Below are positions 8,128 through 19,011 of a stretch of 64,000 bases of DNA, piece after piece. A program made the translations under genes and the position numbers. The notes under the pieces are model-generated. The model was given only the letters and a program-made list of their open reading frames with translations. It was not told the DNA's origin and made no database searches. This DNA comes from Clostridia bacterium. Its GTDB lineage: Bacteria > Bacillota > Limnochordia > DTU080 > RSA5. How positions within the stretch are numbered: the stretch's first letter is position 1; every line of letters begins with the position of its first letter. The DNA lies in contig PKEX01000008.1 of assembly GCA_002919235.1 (NCBI GenBank), positions 1 to 64,000 on the forward strand, in the 5' to 3' direction.

Positions 8128-9428
8128 CCGGCCATCTTCCCATCGATGTGCGCCGCGAGCTCCTCCCGGAAGGACTCCAGGGGCATCCGGCCCAGCACCG
8201 CGTCGAGGAAGCCCACCACCAGCAGGTAGAGTGCCTCATGGCGCCGGAGCCCGCGGGACATCAGGTAAAAGAGCTGCACCGGGTCCACCTGTCCGGTGGT
8301 CGCCGCGTGGCCGGCCTGCACCTCGGTCTCGTCGATCTCCAGGCCGGGGATCGCGTCCGAGCGGGCTTCTTCGCTGAGCAGCATAGTGTTCTCCCGCTGG
8401 AACCCCGAAGCGAACCGGGCGCCGTTTTCGATGTCGGTGAGCCCCCGGTAGACCACGCGGGCCCGATCGTCCAGGATCCCCTTGCTCTCCATGTCGCTGG
8501 CGGTGTGCTCGCCTTCGTGCAGCATGGTGATGCCCAGGTCGAGGTGCTGCTCTCCGTCGCCGAAGAACACGCCGTAGCTGTAGGATTCACTGCCCGTCCC
8601 GCTGAGGATCGATTTGATGTGGGAGCGGGAGAGGCGGCTGCCGAAATCGCCCCAGTACCAGTCCGTACGGGCATCCCGGGCCAGGACCGAGCGGCGCAGC
8701 GTGTAGTTGTACGTCTCCCGGCCCCAGTCCTGCATCGCGTAAAACCGGACCTGGGCGCCCTCCTTGGGGCAGATCTCCACGATGTTGGCCACCACCCGCT
8801 GCACGCCGCCGTCGTCGCTCTTCGCGCCGTGGACCACGGTCACCTCCGCGCCCTGCTCCGCCACCACCAGGATGTGGGAGAACAGGCCCAAACCCGGCGT
8901 TTGGCCGTAGCTGCGCAGCTCGATGGGGGCTTCCACCACCGTGTTCTTGGGCACGTAGATGAACCAACCGGACGACACCGCGGCGTAGTGCAGCGCGGTG
9001 AGCTTGTCTTCGTCAAAGCCGACGGCGCTCATGTAGTGCGGGCGCAGGAGCTCTTCGTGCTCTTTCAGGGCCGTCTGGAAGTCGCAGACGATCACGCCCT
9101 TCGCGGCCAGCTCCTCCTTGGGCCTGGACCAGGTGCACTGGCCGTCGACCTGGAAAAAGAGGCTGGCCTCATCGCCCCTCTTGGCCGCGATGGCCTTGAG
9201 CGCCTCGGGAAGCTCGTCGTCGCCCATGGCCCTGCCGTCCTGATAGATGGTGATCGCATCGAGGTTTAGGCCCGCGAGATCGGTCCGGTCCCACGCGGGC
9301 AAGGCCATCCGCTCGTAGGCCTCAAACGCGGACAACCGCTTCGCGCGCAGCCATTCGGGCTCGCCCAGGCGCTCGGACAGTGCGGCGATACCTTTCGCGC
9401 TCAGCGTAATGGCCGTCTCTACACTCAT
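8124..9428 (-). CDS. sufD: Fe-S assembly scaffold protein SufD (SufB/SufD family)
   Basis: 434-residue member of the SufB/SufD beta-helix family. The C-terminal signature is clear: DETEVQAGHAATTG followed by LFYLMSRGL. In the known SufBC2D complex, SufD pairs with SufB on a SufC dimer. The short length and the lack of SufB's cysteine-rich N-terminus favour SufD. No sufB is present in this operon, so this protein may pair with a remote SufB or form a homodimer. The gene lies directly after sufC. Confidence 0.88.
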   Translation of the reverse strand: MSVETAITLSAKGIAALSERLGEPEWLRAKRLSAFEAYERMALPAWDRTDLAGLNLDAITIYQDGRAMGDDELPEALKAIAAKRGDEASLFFQVDGQCTWSRPKEELAAKGVIVCDFQTALKEHEELLRPHYMSAVGFDEDKLTALHYAAVSSGWFIYVPKNTVVEAPIELRSYGQTPGLGLFSHILVVAEQGAEVTVVHGAKSDDGGVQRVVANIVEICPKEGAQVRFYAMQDWGRETYNYTLRRSVLARDARTDWYWGDFGSRLSRSHIKSILSGTGSESYSYGVFFGDGEQHLDLGITMLHEGEHTASDMESKGILDDRARVVYRGLTDIENGARFASGFQRENTMLLSEEARSDAIPGLEIDETEVQAGHAATTGQVDPVQLFYLMSRGLRRHEALYLLVVGFLDAVLGRMPLESFREELAAHIDGKMAG

Positions 9429-9464
9429 ATCCTCCGCTCTCCTTTGCTTTGATCACTCTCGGAG

Positions 9465-10229
9465 CTAGTTCGCGCCGATCTGCTCGCGCAGCCAGTCGTA
9501 CCCCTTCTCCTCCAGGGTTTCGGCCAGCTCCTTGCCGCCCGACTCGACGATGCGCCCGTCCAGAAGGATGTGGACGTAGTCGGGCTCGAGGTAACGGAGG
9601 ATCCTCTGGTAGTGCGTGATGCAGAGGATGCCGAGGTTTGGGCCCTTCAGGGCGTTGACGCCCCTCGCCACGATGCGCAGGGCGTCGATATCGAGCCCCG
9701 AGTCGGTCTCGTCCAGGATGGCGATGTTCGGCTCCAGCATCGCCATCTGCAGGATCTCGGCCCGCTTCTTCTCGCCGCCGGAGAAGCCCTCGTTCAGGTA
9801 CCGGCTCGCGAAGGACGGGTCCATCTCCAGCCGCTCCATCTGCTCCCGCAGCTTCTTGCCGAACTCGGCCAGGGAGATCTCGTCGCCCTTCTCCCGGCGG
9901 GCGTTCACGGCGGTCCGCAGGAAGTTGGCCACGGTGACGCCCGAGATCTCGGCAGGATACTGAAACGCCAGGAACAGGCCGGCCCGGGCCCGCTCGTCCG
10001 GCTCCATCTCCAGCAGGTCCTGCCCGTTGAGATAGACCCGGCCGCCGGTCACTTCATAGCGGGGGTGGCCCGCCAAGGCGTACGCCAGGGTGCTCTTGCC
10101 CGAACCGTTGGGGCCCATCAAGGCGTGCACTTCGCCGCCCTTGATCTCCAGCGACACGCCTTTGAGGATCTCATTCCCCTCGACTTCGACGTGAAGATCC
10201 TCGATTTTGAGAAAGACCTCTGAAGCCAT
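9465..10229 (-). CDS. sufC: Fe-S assembly ATPase SufC
   Basis: 254-residue ABC-type ATPase of the Suf system. Walker A is GPNGSGKST, the Q-loop region is FLAFQYPAEISGV, the signature is FSGGEKKRAEI and Walker B is IAILDETDSGLD. The start was set at the ATG at 10229, after GAGAGGGAG and just before MASEVFLKI. Longer readings lack a site and homology. It is the first gene of the sufCDSU operon, about 140 bp downstream of a strong promoter. Confidence 0.96.
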   Translation of the reverse strand: MASEVFLKIEDLHVEVEGNEILKGVSLEIKGGEVHALMGPNGSGKSTLAYALAGHPRYEVTGGRVYLNGQDLLEMEPDERARAGLFLAFQYPAEISGVTVANFLRTAVNARREKGDEISLAEFGKKLREQMERLEMDPSFASRYLNEGFSGGEKKRAEILQMAMLEPNIAILDETDSGLDIDALRIVARGVNALKGPNLGILCITHYQRILRYLEPDYVHILLDGRIVESGGKELAETLEEKGYDWLREQIGAN

Positions 10230-10366
10230 GTGACTCCCTCTCTTCCTGTTTCGCTTGCATCCATCCGCACGAAAAGCGAAGCGTTTCTCAACGAACGCCA
10301 GGTCGCGGCGGGATCGCATGCGGAAGGTACGCCTCGGGAGGCTGCGCCTCCCCGGCGCCCTACCCT

Positions 10367-10403
10367 ATGTTAGCGTAAGCCATCCATCAATGTCAAAGGA
10401 TGG
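10367..10403 (-). promoter_or_regulatory. suf operon promoter with a palindrome over the -35
   Basis: The -35 TTGACA (10391-10396) and -10 TAACAT (10367-10372) have an 18-bp spacer. A perfect 6-bp inverted repeat (CCATCC at 10380-10385 and GGATGG at 10398-10403) encloses the -35 hexamer, a position suited to a repressor. The untranslated leader to sufC is about 135 nt. The regulator is unknown. Confidence 0.7.
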
Positions 10404-10472
10404 TCAGCATAGGTATAGATCATACCGGCGCCGGTTCGCGCCGCACCGTCCAGAGGGAGGGGAGATGCCGCC

Positions 10473-10994
10473 TTGAGATGGAGACGCTTGCCGGGCATGC
10501 CGGTGCTGGCTCTCGACAGCGGGGCCGTCATCGGAAAAGTGCGGCAGGCGGTGATCGATCCCGAAGAGCGAAAAGTGGCAGCGCTCTTGGTCCAACCGGC
10601 CCGCTCTTGGGTGAGGCAGTTTCTGCCGATGGAGGCGGTGCGGGCGCTAGGCGGCCACGCCGTCACGGTGGAGTCCCGCGAAGCCCTCATCCCCGTGAGG
10701 CAGGACGAGCGCCTTTGGACGCTCCTGGTCAAGAAGCGCATCGCACTCGCGGGCAGCCCGGTGATCACCGCCGGAGGCGACCTGGTAGGCGGGGTGCGCG
10801 ATTACGAGATCGGCCAGGGAGGCGCCATCACCCGCCTCTACGTCGGCGAGGGGGGCTGGCGCTTCCTGACCGGCAGCGAACGGGAGATCCCGGCCGCTTC
10901 CCTGCTGGCGCTTGGAAGGGATGCCGTCATCGTGACCGAGGAAGCCCTCGACGCCCCGCGCCAGGAGCGCTCCCCGGGGGATGGTGGGGACTGA
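10473..10994 (+). CDS. PRC-barrel domain protein
   Basis: 173 residues with two PRC-barrel-like repeats, roughly residues 5-75 (PVLALDSGAVIGKVRQAVID...) and 85-155 (SPVITAGGDLVGGVRDYEI...). PRC barrels occur in RimM, photosynthetic reaction centre H subunit and small Bacillota proteins such as YlmC-type sporulation proteins. No signal peptide or membrane segment. A TTG start at 10473 fits GAGGGAGGGGAG upstream. An ATG nine codons in is the alternative. It is divergent from sufC. Function unknown. Confidence 0.72.
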   Translation: MRWRRLPGMPVLALDSGAVIGKVRQAVIDPEERKVAALLVQPARSWVRQFLPMEAVRALGGHAVTVESREALIPVRQDERLWTLLVKKRIALAGSPVITAGGDLVGGVRDYEIGQGGAITRLYVGEGGWRFLTGSEREIPAASLLALGRDAVIVTEEALDAPRQERSPGDGGD

Positions 10995-11035
10995 TCGGAT
11001 CCTCGCGCGCTCCCGGGGGGCGGGGCGCCGCAGCG

Positions 11036-12004
11036 CTACTGCCCGAGGATGGCAAGGAGCAGGGCCTTCTGCGCGTGGAGGCGGTTTTCCGCCTGGTCGA
11101 AAATGACCGAGCGAGGACCTTCGAAGACGTCGGCAGCGATCTCCTTTCCTTTGTACGCCGGCAGGTCGTGCATGACGACCGCGTCCTCCGCCGCCGCAGC
11201 CACCAGCGTCCCGTCCACCTGATAGCCGGCGAAGGCTTTAAGCCGTTCTTCCTGCTCGGCCTCCTGCCCCATGCTCACCCACGTGTCGGTGTAGATGGCC
11301 TGCGCGCCCTGGACCGCTGCTCGGGGATCCACTTCGTGGACCACGCTCCCGCCGGTCGACGCCGCGATGGCCGCGGCCGCTGCCGTCACCTCCGGGTCCG
11401 GCCGGTACGCTTCGGGCGTGCTGACCACCACGTGCATGCCCATCTTGGCGCCCCCGATCATCAGGGAGTGGGCCACGTTGTTGCCGTCACCCACGTAGGC
11501 AAGGCGCAGTCCCTTCAGCCGGCCAAACCGCTCTTTGAGCGTGAGCAGGTCGGCCAGGACTTGCGCCGGGTGGTAGCTGTCGGTCAAGGCGTTGATCACC
11601 GGAACGGAAGACCATTGGGCGAACCGCTCCAGCTGTTCGTGGCCAAAGGTGCGGATCACCACGGCGTGGACGTACCGGGCCAGAACCCTGGCGGTGTCTT
11701 CGACGGACTCGCCCCGGGAGAGCTGCATTTCCTGGGCGTTGAGATACAGGGTAAACGCCCCGAGCTCTCGGGCCGCCAGTTCGAAGGAGATCCGGGTGCG
11801 AGTGGACGGCTTGAAGAAGAGCAAGGCGACGGTCTTGCCCTCGAGATCCCGGCGGAGCTGGCCCCGGCCCCGCTCCGCCTTGAGGGCCGCCGCCAAATCC
11901 AAGAGGCCCTCGATCTCCCGGGGCTCAAGGTCCCGCAGCGTGAGAAAATCCCGCCCGCGAAGGCCTTTCAGTTGTTGCACGATGCGGCTGGTGCTCTGGT
12001 CCAC
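11036..12004 (-). CDS. argF: Ornithine carbamoyltransferase
   Basis: Joins carbamoyl phosphate and ornithine to give citrulline in arginine synthesis (or works in reverse in degradation). 322 residues. The carbamoyl-phosphate motif STRTR is at 67-71, and the ornithine loop D-x-x-x-S-M-G (240-246) is intact. Both usual cysteine motifs are altered: HPCQ reads HPAQ (145-148) and HCLP reads HDLP (279-282). The SMG loop argues for an ornithine-type substrate, but a related carbamoyltransferase is possible. GTG start with GGAG 8 nt upstream. No other arg genes are nearby. Confidence 0.85.
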   Translation of the reverse strand: MDQSTSRIVQQLKGLRGRDFLTLRDLEPREIEGLLDLAAALKAERGRGQLRRDLEGKTVALLFFKPSTRTRISFELAARELGAFTLYLNAQEMQLSRGESVEDTARVLARYVHAVVIRTFGHEQLERFAQWSSVPVINALTDSYHPAQVLADLLTLKERFGRLKGLRLAYVGDGNNVAHSLMIGGAKMGMHVVVSTPEAYRPDPEVTAAAAAIAASTGGSVVHEVDPRAAVQGAQAIYTDTWVSMGQEAEQEERLKAFAGYQVDGTLVAAAAEDAVVMHDLPAYKGKEIAADVFEGPRSVIFDQAENRLHAQKALLLAILGQ

Positions 12005-12024
12005 CGTGACCCACTCCGTTTCCT

Positions 12025-12063
12025 AAAAAAATGAAAAGACCGGTCCGCGAGGCCGGCCGGTCA
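12025..12063 (-). terminator. Rho-independent terminator after ysxC
   Basis: On the minus strand GACCGG/CCGGTC with an inner CCG/CGG pair forms a bulged stem, followed by TTTTC and a seven-T run. It overlaps the ysxC stop codon and separates ysxC from argF, whose ribosome site follows directly. Confidence 0.8.
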
Positions 12064-12627
12064 CACCAGGCTGAGGAGAAACGACATCAGTCCCTGCTTG
12101 CCCTCGGAGGTGACCGCCGAGAACGGGAGGACGGGAGCGGCCAGCGCCGCTTCCATCTCCTTCATCCTTTTCACTCTCAGGCTCTTTTTCACCTTGTCCC
12201 ACTTGGTGGCCACCGCCAGCCCGCTCCGGCCGGAGGCTTTGATCCACTCCCACATCTCCAGGTCGTCGCCGGTGGGCCCGTGGCGGCCGTCGACGAGCAA
12301 GAGGATGGCCTTGAGCTGATCACGGCCGGTGAGGTACCCCTCGATCATCCGGGCCCAGCCGGCGCGGACGCGGTGGGGCACCTCGGCGAACCCGTATCCG
12401 GGAAGATCGACCAGGCAGAGAGAGTCGGTCAACGCGTAAAAGTTGAGCGTCTGCGTCCTCCCCGGCCGCTTCGCCACCTTGGCCAAGCCCTTTTTCCCGG
12501 TGAGCGCATTGATCAGCGACGACTTGCCCACGTTGGACCGGCCGGCCAGGGCCACCTCCGTCCTCCGGTGCACAGGATACCCTTCCGGCCCGGTCGCGCT
12601 GGTGAGAAAGCGTGCCTGGCGGAACAC
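12061..12627 (-). CDS. ysxC: Ribosome-biogenesis GTPase YsxC/EngB
   Basis: About 188-residue Era-family GTPase needed for late 50S assembly. G1 is GRSNVGKS, G2/G3 lie in PGRTQTLNFY and DLPGYGF, and G4 is TKWD. The GTG at 12627 was chosen: GGGAGGT lies 9 nt upstream, the start falls just before ARFLTSA as in homologues, and it sits 28 bp past the lonA stop. Upstream readings run into lonA. The lonA-ysxC order is standard in Bacillota. Confidence 0.94.
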   Translation of the reverse strand: MFRQARFLTSATGPEGYPVHRRTEVALAGRSNVGKSSLINALTGKKGLAKVAKRPGRTQTLNFYALTDSLCLVDLPGYGFAEVPHRVRAGWARMIEGYLTGRDQLKAILLLVDGRHGPTGDDLEMWEWIKASGRSGLAVATKWDKVKKSLRVKRMKEMEAALAAPVLPFSAVTSEGKQGLMSFLLSLV

Positions 12628-12655
12628 GAAAGCGCTACCTCCCGGTGCGTCACGT

Positions 12656-15145
12656 CTACCCGGCGTCTTGCTCCAGCCACCCGCTGGAGGCCGTGCCCTG
12701 CGCCGCCCCGAGCGGCACGTCCACTTCCTGCCCAGGCGGCTCCTTCGCGGGCTCCGGCGCCCGCAGCGCGAGTTCGAGGACCTGGTCCATGTGGTCGACA
12801 AAGTGAATGGTGAGGGCTCTTCTCACTTCCGCCGGCACCTCGTCCAAGTCCTTCTCGTTCTCCTTGGGAACGAGGACCGCGGGGATCCGGGCCCGGTGCG
12901 CCGCCAGCACTTTCTCCTTGATGCCGCCGACCGGCAGCACCCTCCCTCGCAGCGTGATCTCGCCCGTCATCGCCAGGTCGCTTCGCACCCGCCGCCGGGC
13001 CAGCGCAGAGCTGAGGGCGACGGCGATGCTGATGCCCGCCGAGGGGCCTTCTTTCGGCACGGCCCCTTCCGGCACGTGGACGTGGACGTCCACCGTCTCG
13101 CAAAACTTAGGATCGATGCCCAGCCGCGCGGCCCGGGAACGGACGTAGCTGTAGGCGGTTTGGGCGGACTCCCGCATCACTTCGCCCAGCTTGCCGGTGA
13201 GGATGAGGTTTCCCCGGCCGGGGGCGACGGAGGCTTCGATGACGATGACGCCTCCCCCCGCCTCGGTGTAGGCGAGGCCGTGGACCACGCCCACCCGGTC
13301 CTCCGGCTCCGGCGCGTCCAGCGGATAGCGAGGCGGCCCCAGGTACTTGCTCAACGTGCGCACGGAGACCGCGATCCGGGCCCTTCCGGCCAGCACCTCC
13401 CGGGCTGCTTTGCGGCAAAGCGCGGCGATCGCCCGCTCAAGCCCTCTCACCCCCGCTTCCCGGGTGTAGGCCGAAATGAGAAGGCGCAGGGCGTTGTCGG
13501 AGACGGCCAGCTGCTCCGGGCGGAGTCCGTGCGCCTCCCGCTGCTTGGGAAGCAAGTGCTTCTTGGCGATCTGCCGCTTCTCCTCCAGCGTGTACCCGGA
13601 AAGCGGGATCACCTCCATCCGGTCCCAAAGAGGCCGCGGGATGGCCTCGGCGTAGTTGGCGGTGGTGATGAACATCACGTCCGAAAGGTCGAGGGGAACC
13701 TCCAGGTAGTGGTCGACGAACCCGTGGTTCTGCTCGGGATCCAGCACCTCCAAGAGGCTGGAGGCGGGATCGCCCCTGAAGTCGCTTCCCAGTTTGTCTA
13801 TCTCGTCCAACAAGATCACCGGGTTCATCGTGCCGGCCTGGCGGAGGGCGGCGGCGATCTTGCCCGGCATCGCCCCCACGTAGGTCCGGCGGTGTCCCCG
13901 GATCTCCGCCTCATCCCGGACGCCGCCCAGCGCGACCCGGGCGAACTCCCTGCCCAGCGCCTTGGCGATGGACCGGCCCAACGACGTCTTGCCCACCCCC
14001 GGCGGGCCGACGAGACAGAGAATGGGACCCTTGGGCCGGCCGGCCAGCCGCCGCACCGCCAAGTGTTCCAGGATCCGCTCTTTCACCGGCCGGAGGCCGT
14101 AGTGATCGCCGTCCAGTACGGCCTCGGCCTCCGCCAGATCGACGCGGTCCGCGCTCTTCTTGCCCCATGGGAGAGCCGTCAGCCATTCGAGGTAGCTGCG
14201 GACCACCACCGCTTCCGCCGCGGCGGGCGGCATCTTCTCCAGGCGGCCCAGCTCGTGGAGGGCCTTTTCCTTGACGGCCTCAGGCATGGCCGCGGCCTCG
14301 ATCCGCGCCTTGAACTCCTCGATCTCGCGCGCCTTTTCGTCGGCTTCGCCCAGCTCCTTCTGGATGGCCTTGATCTGCTCCCGCAGGTAGTACTCCCTCT
14401 GCGAGCGCTCCACTTGCTGCCGCACTCTCGCCTGGATCCGTTTTTCCAGCTCCAGGAGATGGATCTCCTCCGCCAGGATTCGGGAGATCTCTTCGAGACG
14501 AGCCTTGGGGTCTACCGTTTCCAGGAGCATCTGGCGCCTTTCAAAGGCGATGTCCAGCTGGCCGGCGACGCTGTCCGCGAAGAGGCCTGGATCCAGCGTC
14601 TCCATCCACCCGGCATCCGTTTCGGCTGCGGCTCCCTTGTTCTTGAGCTGTTGATACGCCGCGAAGTCGCGGCGCACGATCCGGACCAGGGCGCGCACTT
14701 CGTCTCCGGCGGCAACCGGTTCGTCGACCAAGCGGACGGCCGCCTGGAAAAAGGGAGCCTCCTGTACGAAGGCTTCGATCCGGGCCCGGCAAACTGCCTC
14801 TACCAGCACTTTCACGTGTCCTCCGGGAGCGCGAAAGAGCTGGTTGACCCGGGCCAGCACACCCCATTGGTGGAGCTCCGCCGCGCCGGGTTCATCGACA
14901 CGGGGGTCCCTCTGCGCGGCCAGGACGACCCGCTGGTCCGCCAGCATCGCCTGTTCCAGCGCGGCGACGGAGCGCTCCCTGCCCACCTCCAGCGGGACCA
15001 GGTTCCCCGGAAAAACGACGACGCCGCGCAGCGGCAGCAGCGGCAGCACGGGGCGGCCTTCACCACGGTCTGCCACCGGTGCTTCACCCCCGAAAAAAGC
15101 AAGATCGGCGCTTTCTTGCTGCAAAAGCGCCGCACCTTTCCGCAA
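12656..15145 (-). CDS. lonA: ATP-dependent protease LonA
   Basis: 829-residue soluble Lon protease that degrades damaged and regulatory proteins. The N-terminal substrate domain (about 30-220) is followed by a coiled coil (220-300), an AAA+ module with Walker A GPPGVGKT (380-387), Walker B ILLDEIDK (about 444-451), and the Ser-Lys protease domain with Ser702 (EGPSAG) and Lys743 (GGIKEK). The C-terminal ~30 residues are a Pro/Gly-rich extension. It lies between lonB and ysxC. Confidence 0.97.
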   Translation of the reverse strand: MRKGAALLQQESADLAFFGGEAPVADRGEGRPVLPLLPLRGVVVFPGNLVPLEVGRERSVAALEQAMLADQRVVLAAQRDPRVDEPGAAELHQWGVLARVNQLFRAPGGHVKVLVEAVCRARIEAFVQEAPFFQAAVRLVDEPVAAGDEVRALVRIVRRDFAAYQQLKNKGAAAETDAGWMETLDPGLFADSVAGQLDIAFERRQMLLETVDPKARLEEISRILAEEIHLLELEKRIQARVRQQVERSQREYYLREQIKAIQKELGEADEKAREIEEFKARIEAAAMPEAVKEKALHELGRLEKMPPAAAEAVVVRSYLEWLTALPWGKKSADRVDLAEAEAVLDGDHYGLRPVKERILEHLAVRRLAGRPKGPILCLVGPPGVGKTSLGRSIAKALGREFARVALGGVRDEAEIRGHRRTYVGAMPGKIAAALRQAGTMNPVILLDEIDKLGSDFRGDPASSLLEVLDPEQNHGFVDHYLEVPLDLSDVMFITTANYAEAIPRPLWDRMEVIPLSGYTLEEKRQIAKKHLLPKQREAHGLRPEQLAVSDNALRLLISAYTREAGVRGLERAIAALCRKAAREVLAGRARIAVSVRTLSKYLGPPRYPLDAPEPEDRVGVVHGLAYTEAGGGVIVIEASVAPGRGNLILTGKLGEVMRESAQTAYSYVRSRAARLGIDPKFCETVDVHVHVPEGAVPKEGPSAGISIAVALSSALARRRVRSDLAMTGEITLRGRVLPVGGIKEKVLAAHRARIPAVLVPKENEKDLDEVPAEVRRALTIHFVDHMDQVLELALRAPEPAKEPPGQEVDVPLGAAQGTASSGWLEQDAG

Positions 15146-15208
15146 GCTGGTTCCCTGCCTACTTCGGGGGGAGCCCGGTGGATCCTCTAGGAAACCTCTT
15201 GCACCGGC

Positions 15209-15233
15209 GGGAGCCGGGCCCAGCCCGGCTCCC
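15209..15233 (-). terminator. GC-rich hairpin between lonB and lonA
   Basis: Perfect 11-bp stem, GGGAGCCGGGC with GCCCGGCTCCC around a 3-nt loop. No U-tract follows on either strand, so termination is uncertain. It could attenuate lonB transcription or separate the two lon transcripts. Confidence 0.5.
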
Positions 15234-15262
15234 GGCCTTCGCCGGCCCCGCCGCCGGCCCGC

Positions 15263-16972
15263 TCACACCGTAACAGGGCAAGGCTCCGCTCTTCCGCCCT
15301 CCTCTGCCGCCCCGGCCTCCTCCGCCTCCAGCGCCCGCCGGAGCGAAGCCGCCCGGGGAAGCTCCACCAGAGCCTCTTTCACCACCTGGTGGATGCGGCG
15401 CACGGGACGGACGGCCATCCCCTTCTCCGCGGCGAATCGCTGCTGCCAGTTGTCTTCGGGGATGAAGACCAGGTCCACCCCGGCTTCCTTCGCCGCCTCC
15501 AGCTTGGGGACGATCCCGCCCACCGGCCTCACCGCGCCCCGGATGGAGACCTCCCCGGTCATGGCGCACCGGGCCTTCACCGGAATCCCTGTGATCGCCG
15601 AATAGATGGCGGTCACCATGGCGGCGCCCGCCGATGGGCCGTCGACGGGAACGGCCCCGGGGAAGTTGACGTGGATGTCGTAGTCCTGCGGGGAAAGGCC
15701 CAGGCTCCGCCGCAGCACAGTCAAGACGTTGTCCACCGACGAGCGGGCCATGCTCCGCCGGCGCATGGTCACCCCGGAGCCTCCCATCTCCTCCTCTTCC
15801 ATCACTCCGGTGATCACCAGCTTCCCTTCCCCGGGCCTGGTGGGAATGGCCGTCGCCTCCACCTCGATCACCGCCCCCAGGTTGGGACCGAACACGGCCA
15901 GGCCGTTCACCGCGCCCACTTGGGGCTCGTCCGGCACCTTGGGCTCGGGGCGCGGCGAGTACTGCCCGCTGGAGACCACCCACTCCACGTCCTCCCTGAA
16001 GATGCGCCGGCGGCCGGCGGCCAGCGCCGTCCCCCCGGCCAGCTGCACCATGTTCACCGCCTCCCGCCCGTTGGCGGCATAGCGCCGGATCACGTCCAGC
16101 GCTCCTTCGTCGATGGCAAACTCGGCCTTCTCCGCCGCGTGTGTCGCGATGCGGGCCACCTCGTCCGGCCGCAACGCCCTGAAAAACACCTCCAGGCAGC
16201 GGGAGCGGATGGCCGGCGGGATCTCGTGGGGCATGCGGGTCGTCGCGCCCACCAGCCGGAAGTCGGCGGGGAGCCCCTTCTGAAAGATCTCGTGAATGTG
16301 AGGGGGGATGTTCTTGTCTTCGGCGCTGTAGTAGGCGCTCTCCAGGAACACCTTCCGGTCTTCCAGCACTTTCAGCAGCTTGTTCATCTGGATGGGGTGC
16401 AGCTCCCCGATCTCGTCGATGAAGAGGATGCCGCCGTGGGCCTTGGTCACCGCCCCCGGCTTGGGCTGCGGGATGCCGGCGATTCCCAGGGGCCCCGCGC
16501 CCTGATAAATGGGGTCGTGCACCGAGCCCAACAGCGGGTCGGCGATGCCCCGGTCGTCGAAACGGGCGGTGGTCGCGTCCACCTCGACGAAGCGCGCGGA
16601 GGGGCCGAAGGGGGAAAGGGGATTGCGCTTGGCCTCCTCCAGGACCAGCCGGGCCGCAGCCGTCTTGCCCACGCCGGGCGGGCCGTAGATGATGACGTGC
16701 TGGGGATTGGGGCCGCAGAGGGCGGCCCGGAGCGCCTTGAGGCCGTCCTCTTGGCCGACGATCTCCTCGAAGCGGGAGGGCCGGGTCTTTTCAGCCAGCG
16801 GTTCGGTGAGGGAGATGGCCTTGAGCTTCGCCAGCTTCTCCAGCTCTTTGCGGGACTCCCGTTCCACCGCCGACCGGCTCGTCTGCTGCTGGCGGAGGAG
16901 GTTCCAGAAGTAGAGGCCGATGACCACCGCGAAGAAGAGGTTGACCAGCGTCAGGATTCCCATGATCTCCAT
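15263..16972 (-). CDS. lonB: Membrane-anchored ATP-dependent protease LonB
   Basis: 569 residues. It begins with a single hydrophobic anchor (about 4-23, GILTLVNLFFAVVIGLYFW), followed by an AAA+ domain ([13 protein letters not shown] near 97, IDEIGELHP as Walker B) and a Lon protease domain with catalytic Ser in DGPSAG and Lys in VPKLEAAK. This matches Bacillus LonB, which in that genus is mainly forespore-expressed. It lacks the LonA N-terminal substrate domain. Confidence 0.94.
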   Translation of the reverse strand: MEIMGILTLVNLFFAVVIGLYFWNLLRQQQTSRSAVERESRKELEKLAKLKAISLTEPLAEKTRPSRFEEIVGQEDGLKALRAALCGPNPQHVIIYGPPGVGKTAAARLVLEEAKRNPLSPFGPSARFVEVDATTARFDDRGIADPLLGSVHDPIYQGAGPLGIAGIPQPKPGAVTKAHGGILFIDEIGELHPIQMNKLLKVLEDRKVFLESAYYSAEDKNIPPHIHEIFQKGLPADFRLVGATTRMPHEIPPAIRSRCLEVFFRALRPDEVARIATHAAEKAEFAIDEGALDVIRRYAANGREAVNMVQLAGGTALAAGRRRIFREDVEWVVSSGQYSPRPEPKVPDEPQVGAVNGLAVFGPNLGAVIEVEATAIPTRPGEGKLVITGVMEEEEMGGSGVTMRRRSMARSSVDNVLTVLRRSLGLSPQDYDIHVNFPGAVPVDGPSAGAAMVTAIYSAITGIPVKARCAMTGEVSIRGAVRPVGGIVPKLEAAKEAGVDLVFIPEDNWQQRFAAEKGMAVRPVRRIHQVVKEALVELPRAASLRRALEAEEAGAAEEGGRAEPCPVTV

Positions 16973-17042
16973 GGGTGCACCACCCTTCGGCTCTCTGGAC
17001 TTCCCTCCCGTAGTGTGTCCCGCACGCGCTGCCGCAAAACAG

Positions 17043-17073
17043 AAAAAGGGCCGCTCATTGCCATGAGCGGCCC
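17043..17073 (-). terminator. Rho-independent terminator after clpX
   Basis: Perfect 11-bp stem on the minus strand (GGGCCGCTCAT with ATGAGCGGCCC, 4-nt loop) followed by TTTTTCTGTTTT. It ends the tig-clpP-clpX unit ahead of lonB. Confidence 0.92.
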
Positions 17074-17121
17074 CTCCTGACGGGCGCCGGGACGCCCTCC
17101 CGATGGTCCCGGTCCTCCCCT

Positions 17122-18384
<1,263 letters not shown>

Positions 18385-18408
18385 GACGCGTCACCCTCTT
18401 CATTGCGG

Positions 18409-19011
18409 TCAGGTGTTTTTCCGCTCCTTCTCTCTGCGGCTGATGCTGTCGATGATACCGTATTCCATCGCCTCTTCGGCGGACATGTAGAAATTGCGCT
18501 CGGTGTCTTTCTCCACTTGCTCGACGGACTTGCCGGTGTGCTTCGCCAGGATCTCGTTGACGATCCGCTTCAGCCGCAAGATCTCCCGGGCTTCAATCTC
18601 GATCTCGGTCGCCTGACCCCGCGATCCGCCCCACGGCTGGTGGATCATCACCCGTGAGTAAGGCAGCGCCCGGCGCTTGCCGGGTGCCCCCGCGGCCAGC
18701 AGCAGCGCCGCGGCGCTGGCCGCGAAACCGACGCAGTAGGTCGCGACGTCCGGCTTGATGTACTGCATGGTATCGTAGATGGCCAACCCGGAATAGACCA
18801 CGCCGCCCGGGCTGTTGATGTACAGGGTGATATCTTTCTCTGGGTCCTCCGCTTCGAGGTAAAGAAGCTGGGCGATGACCAGGTTTGCCAGCTCGTCGTC
18901 GATGGGCCCGCCGATGAAGACGATCCGCTCTTTGAGAAGGCGGGAGTAGATGTCAAACGCCCGCTCGCCTCGACTGGTTTGCTCGATCACGATTGGCACG
19001 AGAGCGCTCAT
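18409..19011 (-). CDS. clpP: ClpP protease subunit
   Basis: 200-residue tetradecameric serine protease subunit. The catalytic triad is Ser99 (GFAAS), His124 (MIHQP) and Asp169 (KDTER). The region after Ser99 reads AAALLL rather than the common MGAFLL, a conservative change. It lies in the order tig-clpP-clpX, as in many bacteria. Confidence 0.96.
   Translation of the reverse strand: MSALVPIVIEQTSRGERAFDIYSRLLKERIVFIGGPIDDELANLVIAQLLYLEAEDPEKDITLYINSPGGVVYSGLAIYDTMQYIKPDVATYCVGFAASAAALLLAAGAPGKRRALPYSRVMIHQPWGGSRGQATEIEIEAREILRLKRIVNEILAKHTGKSVEQVEKDTERNFYMSAEEAMEYGIIDSISRREKERKNT

Noticed and set aside
12443-15190. 915-codon plus-strand frame across lonA
   Set aside because: Antisense shadow. 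LonA on the minus strand has every expected motif, and the plus frame is low-complexity with no domain.
15180-15206. 6-bp repeat (CCGGTG/CACCGG) upstream of lonA as another -10-in-loop promoter
   Set aside because: The 21-nt loop has only a poor -10 (TAGAGG) and no -35 at the right distance.
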